Source of the DNA: Hippophae tibetana
Lineage: Eukaryota > Streptophyta > Magnoliopsida > Rosales > Elaeagnaceae
Assembly (NCBI GenBank): GCA_037013495.1
Contig: CM072806.1
Span: 32,428,001-32,492,000 of the forward strand
Length of the DNA: 64,000 nt
Reading direction: 5' to 3'
Shown one piece after another: positions 47,060 through 58,060 of the stretch. A program made the position numbers and the translations under genes. Under the pieces are notes generated by a model. It was not told the origin of the DNA and ran no database searches. It was given only the letters and a program-made list of their open reading frames with translations. How positions within the stretch are numbered: position 1 is the stretch's first letter; each line of letters opens with the position of its first letter.

Positions 47060-48625
47060 TGATGCTTATTTTCGCAAGTGTACGAATGGTTCAAGTAATA
47101 AAGTGTACAAAAAGTACGGATATCGAACCCACAAGGAATGACGTTACTAAGTACCGAAATTGACTAACCCTAATTTTATTTGAAAACCGAATAGTTGAAA
47201 TCGTTTTAAAAGCAAATTAACATAAAACTAAACGCAAATAAAAAAATTTAATGTTGTTCACAAATGATTAAAAACGCTAAGGCATTTGATTTCGCTAAAT
47301 CAATTCAATCCGATTTCAAGTCATGTTATATGAGAATCAAAGCTAAAAGTGATGGTTGAAAAACCCAAACTTATCTAATACTCTTTCTCAAGTTATATTA
47401 GAATTACTTATCTATGAAAACCAACTATATTTCTATGAAGATTTAATCACAAATAAGCACATTACGATTTATGGAATTTCTAGAATAACCACATACATCA
47501 TGCATTAGGTGTCAAACTCGCATTCAACATACAGTATTTATCACAAGAAGCATTCATTACACATATCCTCTCGGTCTCAATATAATGCAACAAATCATCT
47601 AAATCTTGATGAGAAATTTAAAAGCATTAAGCATCGAAATAAATACTCAACTTGAAAACAATGAATTCATATAACAATAACAAAAGAAATCAGATTTCCT
47701 TGATTTAACTACATCATAGCCTTAGCAAAAACGAATTAGTTCATAACGAAATTAAGAACAACGATATTCTCAATTGAATCCATGAACAAACAATCTGAAT
47801 AAACTGCAGAAAATAAAAGCTAAGGAGAAGAGATGAAGACTTGGTAGCAACAATGGTGATGATCCTTCAAGCTTCTCCAACCTTTCTCTCCAAAATTTCC
47901 TTTTCTCCTCCAAAAATAACTTAGATCTGCTCTCTCTGCCGTCTCCCTCTTTTCCATCATAATATATATATATAGATCTAGGGTTTGGGGGGTAATTTTG
48001 GAACAAAACAACATAAAAAATGTGTTTTCGGACGAAACTCGACGGCGGCGACATTATTCTCGCCGCGGCGAGATTTCTAGAAAATTAAATTTTGGGTTTT
48101 TGGATTTTGGCCGGCAACCAAAATAATGTGGCCGGCGGCAAGAATTATTTGGCCGGCGGCGAGATTAGTTTACCAAAATTTGTGCTCTCGGGAAGATTTT
48201 TGCCAGGATTTTAGCCGGTGGCGAGATGCTTTGGCCGGCGGCGAGATACTTTGGCCGGCGGCGAGATACTTTGGCCGGCGGCGAGATACTTTGGCCGGCG
48301 GCGAGAATACTTTCGCCGGCGGCGAGATTCACTTGGCCATAATCCGTGCTCCCTGCATGATTTTCAACATTTTCTCCGTAAGGTTTTCGCCGGCGGCGAA
48401 ATTCCAAATTTTGAAATTTTTGTTCTCTTTTTATTTTCATTCAATCCCGATCATTGTACTTCGTCCCTAACTTCTCCAAAATCATGATTTTACCTGAAAT
48501 TGCACTTTAAACACGAAATACCCATGAAATGACATTTGTGGATTAAATAATCAAATAAACACAATTTTCACACAAATATCAACATTTAAATCATAACAAA
48601 AAATGCAATAATTTAGCTCTTATCA
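47060..48625 (-). repeat. Element B 3' LTR (left on the plus strand)
   Basis: 1566 bp. U3 holds a GC-rich minisatellite (ccggcggcgagat units), then a TA-rich promoter-like stretch near 47965 and a U5 whose end (ttgcgaaaataagcatca) is the same as in the partner LTR. It contains the polypurine-adjacent start TGATAAGAGC at 48625 reading leftwards. Confidence 0.93.
48214..48330 (-). repeat. 20-bp GC-rich minisatellite in element B LTR
   Basis: Five to six units of gatactttggccggcggcga in exact 20-bp phase. The partner LTR (about 54150-54215) has fewer units and a different order. Copy number changed since insertion, which makes it unsuitable for dating. ORFs in this zone are artefacts. Confidence 0.9.
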
Positions 48626-48642
48626 ACAACCCCCAACCAGCT
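48626..48642 (-). promoter_or_regulatory. Element B polypurine tract
   Basis: On the minus strand the sequence ggttgggggttgt immediately precedes the LTR start, a normal plus-strand priming site. Confidence 0.8.
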
Positions 48643-50260
48643 TCTTGCTAGTCTCTAGCAAGAAAAGCGATCTATTTAATAAATTCAAAGGAGACATTAA
48701 GAGAAACTTCAAAGAAAATTTTATTCTATTTACAAAATTACATTAAGCGTATGCAATAAGCCTTTAAACCCCTAGGCGGCCCTAGTAGGACGAGTTGTAG
48801 TCTCGTGAGGGCTTCCAGTGATGATACCCACAAACATCTTACCTATAACTATCCTAACTTAAAACAATAAAATCACATAACAAATAATTTGCACAAATGT
48901 CTCAAAAATTGTAAATAACACCCAACATATAGAATAATTAAATGTCACCTAAGCTTTAAGAAATCTCAAATGCTAATTTCACTTTTGTTTTTGACTCTTA
49001 AACATCCATCAAACCACAAACCAATAGCCATAATGCTCGGATAATATTATGCATAACATCCACACAAAAAAAGGTGAAATCTCAAACTCCATAGGCTCAC
49101 TTTTCAAACCCCTCTCCACTAATGAAGGAAAAATACACCACTTCGGATCAATAGGACTTTATGAGGCTTGTAATGTTAGGCTTAGGTATTTGGTTAGGAA
49201 AGAACGGGAAGTGTCAAAATACAAATAATAGTACTTATTAGATTAAACACAACCAATTAAGTAAAAGAGTAACACCATTTAACCCAAATTGTTTCTTCCG
49301 ATCATAACCCATTTTTCCAAAGATAAACCAACTTCTGCCTCAAATTTTTTTTCACCTCAGTATATCAATCACTAACACTCTTTTATTTACTAGAGTGTGA
49401 AGGCCTTTTTTTTTTTTCCTTTTTTTCCTTTTTTTTTCTTTTTTTTCTTTTTTTTTTCTTTTTGTTTTTTTTGAAACACAACCCCCAACCAATTTCTTCC
49501 AATATATGTGAAAAAATTATTATTTTATTTTATTCTTTTATTCCATCCTTACTCCAATTGCTCTTGAAAAGTTTGTGTTCAAAATTAAGTGCTCTTAACA
49601 AATAAGGTAGGAATTATATATATATATTTTGGGCTCAATAGAAGGTAGGTTATATAAGGCAAAAAGAAAGAAAAGTAAGGCTAACAATATATTTAAATAT
49701 GCTCAAAGAGGTAACTAGTGATATAAGGATAACAAGGTAGGCTTAAAATGGCACAATCGATCCAAAAATGGCCTACATCATATCCTAAACAGTGTAATTC
49801 CAAATTATTTCGCCTCAAGAGGTTTTCAAATGAGTTCTAGAGTTTGTTGAGATCACAAAAATATTCATGAAAAATTCGCACATAAGACTTCTCTAAGTAT
49901 TTAGACTAATCAACCAAATCATACCACATACCAAAAGAGTCGCCAACTAGGTAAAATCAACATTTGAAATTCTCTTTAAACCGAAGCAAAATTTAATGTC
50001 TTCTAACAGCTACTTGTTATCACAATCACATTATTATCATCAACGTGCAAATTAAAATAAGTAAAATGCAAATAAAATAAAATAAAAATAAAAATAGAAA
50101 TAAGACAATAAACAAATAAAAGAAATTAAATCAAAATGCAGAAAAATAAATGGAAAATCAAAATTAAACACAAATAAAAAACACAAACAAAACTAATAAA
50201 AATGAAGGGAAGAAATGATTTACCGTTTACTGCACCCCCAACCAAAACCTTACATTGTCC
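48643..50260 (-). other. Element B 3' non-coding region
   Basis: No coding signal. It contains a gactagcaaga block next to the polypurine tract and a gtttgtgggtatcatcactgg stretch, homologous to 33495. On the minus strand acattgaggacaatgtaagg lies at about 50250, the standard Athila marker that lies after the coding part. A long pyrimidine/purine-asymmetric tract lies at 49397-49475. Confidence 0.75.
49397..49475 (+). repeat. Homopyrimidine tract (T-rich with scattered C)
   Basis: Nearly 80 bases of T with single or double C and one G near the end. On the element's sense strand it is an A/G tract. Confidence 0.9.
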
Positions 50261-52734
50261 TCAATGTAAGAAAGGAAAGAGAGATCTCCTTTCCGCCAGC
50301 AGTGAAACTGCCCTCGCCGGTGGTGAACGTAAGATTTTTTTTCTTAGATGGGATGGCATTGGCTTTAGCTCAATCTTGTTGGCTCCATTCTTTACCACTG
50401 AGGTTGGAGTTTCATTTGTTCCCAACTCCTTAAATGTTTCATCACTACATAAATGTTCATTAGGTGCTGCTAGTAATTCAGAAGATTGTCTCGTCCCCTC
50501 ATCTTCCTCCTCAATTGTTGCAGATTTCACAAGGCAAGCTTCTAGTGGTAGCAATGAAGTTCTTTCCTCAAAAGTTTCCAAGATTAACCCGTCAAGAGTG
50601 TTAATTTGAAAACAAGAATGTACATCACTTGGAAATTTTGTTTCTTCAAAAACATCAAAAGTTACTTGTTCATCTTGCACCCGTAGAATGAGCTTTCCTT
50701 GCTGAACAACAATTAATGTTCTTCCAGTTGCAAGGAACGGTCTACCCAATATCAACGGTATCTCTCTATCTTCCTCCATGTCAAGCACCATGAAATCTAC
50801 AGGGAAAATAAACTTACCGACTTTAATTAAAACATCCTCAATTACCCCTAGAGGATATTTCACCGATCGATCCGCTAATTGTAAAGAGATTGAAGTGGGC
50901 TTCACTTCTCCCAGGCCTAGTTTCCTGAAAACTGAAAGTGGCATCAAATTAATGCTTGCTCCTAAATCACATAGGACTTTATCAAATTTGCAACTTCCTA
51001 TAGTACAAGGTATAGTAAAACTCCCTGGGTCTTTCAATTTCTGTGGCAATTTTCTTTGAAGAACTGCACTGCACTCCTCATTTAGCATGACAATTTCATT
51101 ATCTCCCAGCCTCCTCTTCTTTGATAAAATTTCCTTCATGAATTTTGCATACTTGGGAATTTGTTCCAACATCTCTGCAAAAGGAATGTTAATATGCAAT
51201 TTCTTAAAAAGATCTAGAAATTTATCGAATTGATTATCAAGCTTTTTCTTATTCAATCGTTGAGGATATGGGATAGGAGGCTCATATTTTGCATATGGGG
51301 AAGGTTGAATATCTTGGGATCTTGATGGCTTTTCTTTAGATTCTTCCATCTTTTTCTCCGATTTCCTCTGATTCTCAAGTTCTTTACCACTTCTCAATGT
51401 GATAGCCTTTACATGCTCTGTGGGATTTATTGTGTCACTAGGCAGTGGTCCTTGAGACATTTCTGCAATCTGCTTTGAAAGCTGCCCCAGTTGGTTTTGG
51501 ATGTCCCTCTTGATTGCCTCTTGATTTCTGAAATTTGCTCTTGTCTCCTCAATGAACTTTCCCAAAATTTCTTCCAAATTTGTTTGTTTCTTCTCTTGGG
51601 GTTGGTAGGAAGATGATGACGGTTTGAATCCCCCTTGATTATTTCCCCATGAAAAATTTGGATGATTTCTCCAACCTAGATTATAGGTGTTCGAATATGG
51701 GTTATGTTGAGGTTTTTGGAAATTTGAAACATAATTTTCTTGCTCAGCATTTGGTGAAGCAAATGGATTTCCAACTTGGCACTCTATACTAGCATGATTT
51801 CCACCACATAAATCACATTGTGCAGTTGGTTTGGATTCGAATTTGGAGGACAAAGAATCCATTTTTCTCGAAAGAACAGCAACCTAAGCCGACAAAGCAT
51901 TCACTGAATCAATTTCATGCACTGCTGCTGGTCTTTTTGCAATTACCCGCTCTGAATGCCACTGATTGTTGTTTTCTGCCATAATCTCTAACAACTCATG
52001 AGCATCCTCCGGTGTTTTTCCCATTAAAGACCCTCCAGCTGCGCATCAATCATTGCACGATAGTTTGAAACCAACCCATTATAAAATGTAGAGACTTGCA
52101 GCCAAATTGGTATACCATGATGTGGGCATTTCCTCAACATTTCTTTGAATCTTTCCCAAGCTTCATACAATGATTCTTGGTCATATTGTGTAAAAGATGT
52201 GATTTCATTCCTCAATTTTGCTGTCTTAGCCGGAGGAAAGAACTTGGACAAGAATTTCTGAACCAATTCATTCCATGTCGTAATTGATCCCGGTGGTAAT
52301 GAGTTTAGCCACTCCTTGGCTTTATCCCGAAGTGAAAAAGGAAAAACCCTCAATCTTATAGCATCTTCAGACACACAATTTATCTTGTAAAGATCACACA
52401 CCTCCAGAAAGTAAGCAATATGTGCATTTGGATCATCCTTTGACATTCCCCCAAACTGATTTGATTGAACCATTTGGATAAAGGATGGTTTTATCTCAAA
52501 GTTATTGGCTTGAATAGTTGGCCTCCTTATACCTGAAGTAGTCCCAGCAACATTAGGCGCAGCATAATCCCTTAAAGCTCTACGAATTCCACCTTCCTCA
52601 ACAAATGGTAGATCCATGGCTGATTGTCTATTAGGAGCTGAGGTTGAACGCCTCCTCTCTCGATTTAGATGCCTATATGTTCTATCAATCTCGTGATCAA
52701 ATGGAAGAAGGTTAAGGCTTCTTGTACGTCTCAT
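50261..52734 (-). mobile_element. Element B part: gag and protease region (fossil)
   Basis: Gag (upstream, about 52734-52030) shows the Athila-type RRTRSLNLLP start and the ANNFEIKPSFIQMVQSNQFG block. DDPNAHIAYFLEVCDLYKIN, an RLRVFPFSLRDKAKEWLNSL block and WNELVQKFLSKFFPPAKTAK follow. A zinc-finger-like CDLCGGNHASIEC lies near 51800. Further on come a coiled coil (about 51560-51470), ITLRSGKEL near 51400, and the aspartic protease with CDLGASINLMPLSVF near 50960 and IPLILGRPFLATGRT near 50740. The sequence then ends in a GC-rich tail that resembles the LTR minisatellite. Mostly open; few breaks. Confidence 0.92.
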
Positions 52735-52917
52735 ACAAAAATCCTACAACCAAAAAAAAATCAACTAGCACAAAAACAACACAAAGTTACTCTTTTTTTA
52801 TGATAAATAAAATAAAACAGCAAAATAAACAAAATTAAAAATGAAAGAAAGATAAAGCAAATTAACTTCAAATTAAACTAAGATTAGGTAGTATCGATAT
52901 TAATAAAATCAAACCAT

Positions 52918-52935
52918 TCCCCAGCAACGGCGCCA
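52918..52935 (-). promoter_or_regulatory. Element B primer binding site (tRNA-Asp type)
   Basis: Minus strand TGGCGCCGTTGCTGGGGA, six bases inside the 5' LTR. It matches the complement of the plant tRNA-Asp 3' end at 17 of 18 positions, as in many Athila elements. Confidence 0.88.
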
Positions 52936-52941
52936 AAAACT

Positions 52942-54526
52942 TGATGCTTATTTTCGCAAGTGTACGAATCGTTCAAGTAATAAAGTGTACAAAAAGTACG
53001 GATATCAAACCCACAAGGAATGGCGTTACTAAGTACCGAAATTGACTAACCCTAATTTTATTTGAAAACCGAATAGTTGAAATCGTTTTAAAAGCAAATT
53101 AACATAAAACTAAACGCAAATAAAAAAATTTAATGTTGTTCACAAATGATTAAAAACGCTAAGGCATTTGATTTCGCTAAATCAATTCAATCCGATTTCA
53201 AGTCATGTTATATGAGAATCAAAGCTAAAAGTGATGGTTGAAAAACCCAAACTTATCTAATACTCTTTCTCAAGTTATATTAGAATTACTTATCTATGAA
53301 AACCAACTATATTTCTATGAAGATTTAATCACAAATAAGCACATTACGATTTATGGAATTTCTAGAATAACCACATACATCATGCATTAGGTGTCAAACT
53401 CGCATTCAACATACAGTATTTATCACAAGAAGCATTCATTACACATCTCCTCTCAGTCTCAATATAATGCAACAAATCATCTAAATCTTGATGAGAAATT
53501 TAAAAGCATTAAGCATCGAAATAAATACTCAACTTGAAAACAATGAATTCATATAACAATAACAAAAGAAATCAGATTTCCTTGATTTAACTACATCATA
53601 GCCTTAGCAAAAACGAATTAGTTCATAACGAAATTAAGAACAACGATATTCTCAATTGAATCCATGAACAAACAATCTGAATAAACTGCAGAAAATAAAA
53701 GCTAAGGAGAAGAGATGAAGAACTCTTGAAGATGAATACTTGGTAGCAACAATGGTGATGATCCTTCAAGCTTCTCCAACCTTTCTCTCCAAAATTTCCT
53801 TTCTCCTCCAAAAATAACTTAGATCTGCTCTCTCTGCCGTCCCCCTCTTTTCCATCATAATATATATATATATATAGATCTAGGGTTTGGGGGGCAATTT
53901 TGGAACTAAACAACATAAAAAATGTGTTTTCGGACGAAACTCGCCGGCGACGACATTATTCTCGCCGCGGCGAGATTTCTGGAAAATTAAATTTTGGGTT
54001 TTTGGATTTTGGCCGGCGGCCAAAATAATGTGGCCGACGGCGAGATACTTTGGCCGGTGGCCAACATAATGTGGCTGGCGACGAGATGCTTTGGCCGGCG
54101 GCGAGATTAGTTTACCAAAATTTGTGCTCTCGGGAAGATTTTCGCCAGGATTTTAGCCGGCGGTGAGATGCTTTGGCCGGTGGCGAGATACTTTGGCCGG
54201 CGGCGAGATCACTTGGCCATAATCCGTGCTCCTTGCATGATTTTCAACATTTTCTCCGTAAGGTTTTCGCCGGCGGCGATAATACTCTCGCCGGCGGCGA
54301 AATTCCAAATTTTGAAATTTTTGTTCTCTTTTTATTTTCATTCAATCCCGATCATTGTACTTCGTCCCGAACTTCTCCAAAATCATGATTTTACCTGAAA
54401 TTGCACTTTAAACACAAAATACCCATGAAATGACATTTGTGGATTAAATAATCAAATAAACACAATTTTCACACAAATATCAACATTTAAATCATAACAA
54501 AAAATGCAATAATTTAGCTCTTATCA
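52942..54526 (-). repeat. Element B 5' LTR (right on the plus strand)
   Basis: 1585 bp, near-identical to 47060-48625. Differences include one extra block of about 19 bp near 53722, a longer TA run near 53862, and rearranged GC-rich units. Confidence 0.93.
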
Positions 54527-55733
54527 GTTTAGTTATCACTTTTTTAAATCTTAATATATTAAATGAATTAAATTTAATAGTAGACCTATAAGTTGTTCAA
54601 GATTTAGGTTGATTTATAATGGTATTATGAATCAATACACAATAAGAAAAGGTGGGAAGTCTTAAATAGACCTAGATTTCTAAAGATAAAATTAATAATT
54701 CAATAAGGGGTTTAAATTATGAATTTTTTTTACTTATATAGTTTTCATATATCTTCTTAGTTTCCAAATCTGTGTTAATTAATTATTGCTATATATATTT
54801 AGTTATTTTAATTTTTCTTTATTAAAAATGAAAACACTAAAAAATTGATTTTTATTTGTTTTAGTTTTAAAAATTAGTTTTTAATAACATAATCTATGTG
54901 GAAATGGTATTTTATTATCATTATATTACTTGTTACGATATGTATATTTACATATTCATTGCACACACTTCGTGTTTCATCACATGTCGTGGATTTTACT
55001 GTAATTTTCTTACCCTGATCCCTATTGAGTGTCTCTTCTTATAAATAGAATAATATTTTTATTGGGTTATTCAACCTATATTTTTTGTACAATAGCTATC
55101 CATATAGTTTTTTAATGTATATTTTAGATCAAGCTCCCATAGTTGTTCCACCATATATAGATACAGAAAGAGAACTTTTCTATTGTGAAGAAGATCCAAG
55201 GATTTAGAGAAGTCAGCAACAACTTATTCAGAGATTTAGAATTATTTTCAACAAAAGGGGTATTTTCAATTGTTATATCTTTTATTTCTTTCTATAATCT
55301 AATGTCTTTCATAATTGAATTGACTTTTGTTAATTTAATTATGATTAACTAAATCTATAATAAATCGTTATTTTCTTCTTTGTCTTCCCAAATTTCTTGA
55401 GTACATAGGTTTAACATTAATGATTTATTACTTAATTTTCTTCTATAATGCAAAAGATAGTTAAAACATAAATTTTAAACTTCAAAACTTAAAAAGTTTG
55501 TACATTTGTTAATGAATTTTATTAACTTTTATAACATCTTAATAAAAAAATAATTAAATTTGTTAAGTAATGTATTTTTAACTTTTCTAATTTAACTAAT
55601 ATATTAATTTAATTTCTTAAACTTAACCGATGTAAAGATTTTAAAAATGTCAATTCAGAGAAACAATTTTTAAAATCAACACAATTAAAGTCATTAAAAT
55701 TAATATAAATCATAAATTTGAATATATATATAT

Positions 55734-56189
55734 AGGGGTTAGTAGCGGATCAAAACTGATTGTTTTTTATCAATCCAAATCTGATCTGATGATATAATCA
55801 ATTCAAATTCGAATAGATCAGATTTTTCGGATTGGATAAGGACAAATTGAGATTGAAATTTATTTATGGATTATTGTCATATATAAAACACGACAAACAT
55901 GATTTTAAATTTTAAATTAATATTTTTATAACAAATACTATTATTTAAAGTCATATTTAAAAAAAGCAAATGAATAACAAGTATTCCTGTAAAATTATTA
56001 TAAATATTTATATTTATTTTTAAGCTAAAATAATAATCTAATATAATTATGGTATCTGAGACACTAATTTTCATTCATGACATGCCTAATTAAACTGTAG
56101 GATAGTCCTATAATCACATATCTCCAATAACTATTTTGCAACTTATTTTATTACTTTATGTCTTTTTTGATAAATCTACGAAAGTAGAG
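55734..56189. other. Non-coding spacer
   Basis: Starts with a stretch of related words (ccaaatctgatctgat, cgaatagatcagattttt) that looks like the edge of a decayed DNA transposon or MITE. AT-rich DNA follows. No target duplication or gene found. Confidence 0.5.
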
Positions 56190-56760
56190 TTATTTAGTAA
56201 TGGAGATCGAGGTGTATATCAAGTTGATGTTCCTAGATATTCTCAAGATTGAAGATCCTTTGTAAGGAATTGGTGGTCTAATGACTAGGGAAAATACAAA
56301 GAGGATGAAAGAAGCTTTGTAAGGCTTGATCATGGAAGTGCAATACAAAGAGGTTGTGCTAGAAGATTCCAAAGCTTCATCAAGGATTATATATGATCTT
56401 TTTATGCAAGGGATAGATTTGGAAGATCAATTTAAATAAAAGGATTAATTTAGAAAGAAATTTCTTTCTTATAAAAAGACAGTAGCTATGCGATTTTGGC
56501 AGAACTTGTATCATTTATCAAAATTTATTTTCAGAAAGCTTTTTGCTTTTCTTTCTTATGTTCTTGATTGAATGCTTGAATTCGACTTATTAAAGGGAGT
56601 GATCATCCTTTTTGGAGTCTCAAGGTTAGGGTTTTAAGGACTTCATTTCCTTAGGGTTTTAATCCAATCATCTTTCACACGTTCCTCACAAATTGATCGT
56701 TCCTATTCCTTTGAGTTCATAAGTTCCTAGGGTTCTTCGCCTAGAGGTCTGCATCATTTT
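56190..56760 (+). mobile_element. Ty3/gypsy-like debris with gag-like words
   Basis: Near 56275-56400 there is a stretch reading like the MTRxKxxRMKEAL and GLIMEVQ words common in chromovirus-type elements. It is followed by a non-coding stretch with a TATA-like cttataaaaaga (about 56470) and ggttagggtttt/ccttagggtttt repeats, typical of a gypsy LTR. Boundaries and lineage are unclear. Confidence 0.4.
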
Positions 56761-57009
56761 GCCATTCTAAACCACTTATTTACCTTTATATTTGTTAAAA
56801 TATAATGAAAAAGTTTAATTTTTGTTTAATTATATCAATGTAGGTGGAATGATAGAAAATAGAGTGAAAATGAGGCAAAAATGGGAAAAATCAGCACCAT
56901 GTTCCGACATGCTTTTTTGGGTGCCACAATGTGCAATCCATGACTAGACATTATTTTGTGATTAGAGGAGACCATGTTATGGTGCAAAAAAAATCCATGT
57001 CATGGAATG
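56761..57009. other. Probable U3 of the LTR of element D
   Basis: Contains gttccgacatgc, ccatgttatgg and tccatgtcatgg words. Solo LTR E is inserted at its end, and element D's LTR sequence continues on the far side, so this is probably the left part of the D LTR. The exact start is not visible. Confidence 0.4.
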
Positions 57010-57661
57010 TGATAACTGTATTTTATATAGTTATTTTCATCTATTTTATCAATTATAATTGCTATCATCTTGACATTTTTCGTTAATTTTAGTTAAATAA
57101 ATTAATATTTACCTTTTATGTGTTAAGGAATACATTTTTAACAAAATTAAATAATTGGAATCGAAACCATACTTAATTGTGAATTTATGTTCACAAATAT
57201 AATTTCAAAATAAAAGAGTTCTTAATTGCAATTTATAAAAGTCTAAAATATAATTTAAATTAAAATCGGGGCTTCATTTTAATTATTAAAAGTTTAAAAT
57301 TTAATTTAAATTAGAAAATGGCTTAATTGTAATTAAAGAAAGTTTAAAATGTAATTTGAATTAAATTTATGGGTCAAAATGCAATTAATTAAATTTGAAT
57401 TTTCTACGCAGAAGAGAAGAATCCCACAAGCCATAATCCACGCGCGCCACGTGAGCCGTCAGATCACATAAAAAATGGTCAGGATTGGCTCGTGCATTTC
57501 AAACCCAACAAAAGCGAGTGGACCTGTTATTCCTGGAGTCATGCGGCTCAGTGACCAAGTAGGGCCCACCTGCTGCATAGGCCGGCGTGCAGGATGGGAC
57601 CCACGTTATTGACGCGTTTTCAAGGCATGATTCCATGCGGCCACATGTCTCACTTTATCTT

Positions 57662-57866
57662 TCAGCCAATCATATTGTGACACGTGGCAAGGTTCGGAGA
57701 GTGCAAAAACGCAAGATCATGCACGCGTCCCAACCGTTTTTACCCACGTTCCTCGCACCCTTATCCCGTGTGTTGTGCTCTGCGTGCAACCGGTTTCTTC
57801 ACCGAATGAAATGCTGCCATGTGTCTGTATTAATTCTTCAGCCAATCATAGATTGACACGTGGCAT
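57662..57866 (+). promoter_or_regulatory. Duplicated CCAAT-box plus G-box module in LTR E U3
   Basis: Two copies about 175 bp apart (57664-57689 and 57840-57865) of CAGCCAATCATA followed after three bases by TGACACGTGGCA. The G-box CACGTGGC is a classic plant bZIP/bHLH site. The same module occurs in the family C arms near 21782 and 23681. Confidence 0.75.
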
Positions 57867-58052
57867 GCAGATTGAATTAAAAAAAATTCACTCATGACAC
57901 CCTCTATTTCTATCGTCCGAGCATAAAAAATATTTAATATTCTCTTTTGTACGCGTGGATGCAAAATTTAAGGAAAATGTCGGGGTTTTATTTTCTATGC
58001 AAATTTTTTACGCGTGTTTAAAAAATGTATTGTTTTAGATGTATTTTTTAGC

Positions 58053-58060
58053 TATAAATA
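58053..58060 (+). promoter_or_regulatory. TATA box of LTR E
   Basis: TATAAATA followed by aggggatatt, about 190 bp downstream of the second G-box module. Confidence 0.7.

Larger units (their letters stand above)
47060..54526 (-). mobile_element. Element B: young Athila-type LTR element with only gag and protease
   Basis: 7467 bp on the minus strand, flanked by the perfect 5-bp duplication gttta (47055-47059 and 54527-54531). The LTRs are 1566 and 1585 bp with ends TGATAAGAG...GCATCA. They differ by about 20-25 substitutions outside a GC-rich repeat zone (about 1.5% by eye), suggesting an insertion age of the order of 0.5-1 million years. Internal parts: primer site, gag, protease, a non-coding 3' region and a polypurine tract. 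No RT, RNase H or integrase motif can be found on either strand, so by structure it is non-autonomous. The coding part has few breaks. Confidence 0.93.
46818..55733 (+). repeat. Tandem duplication, copy 2, split by element B
   Basis: Copy 2 consists of 46818-47059 and 54527-55733, with element B inserted between. The order of shared landmarks is the same as in copy 1, including the TATA-like ttataaataga near 55041. Both copies end in an AT-rich tail followed by a (TA)n stretch. Confidence 0.85.

Noticed and set aside
48126-48487. Gly/Ala/Arg-rich ORFs on both strands
   Set aside because: They arise from the 20-bp GC-rich minisatellite in the LTR of element B; copy number differs between the LTRs.
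50202-50609. 135-codon ORF on the plus strand
   Set aside because: Antisense shadow of the gag-protease region of element B, as is 50778-51059.
57587-57856. 89-codon ORF as a host gene
   Set aside because: Lies within the U3 of solo LTR E, which has clear ends and a target duplication; it also runs through the G-box modules.
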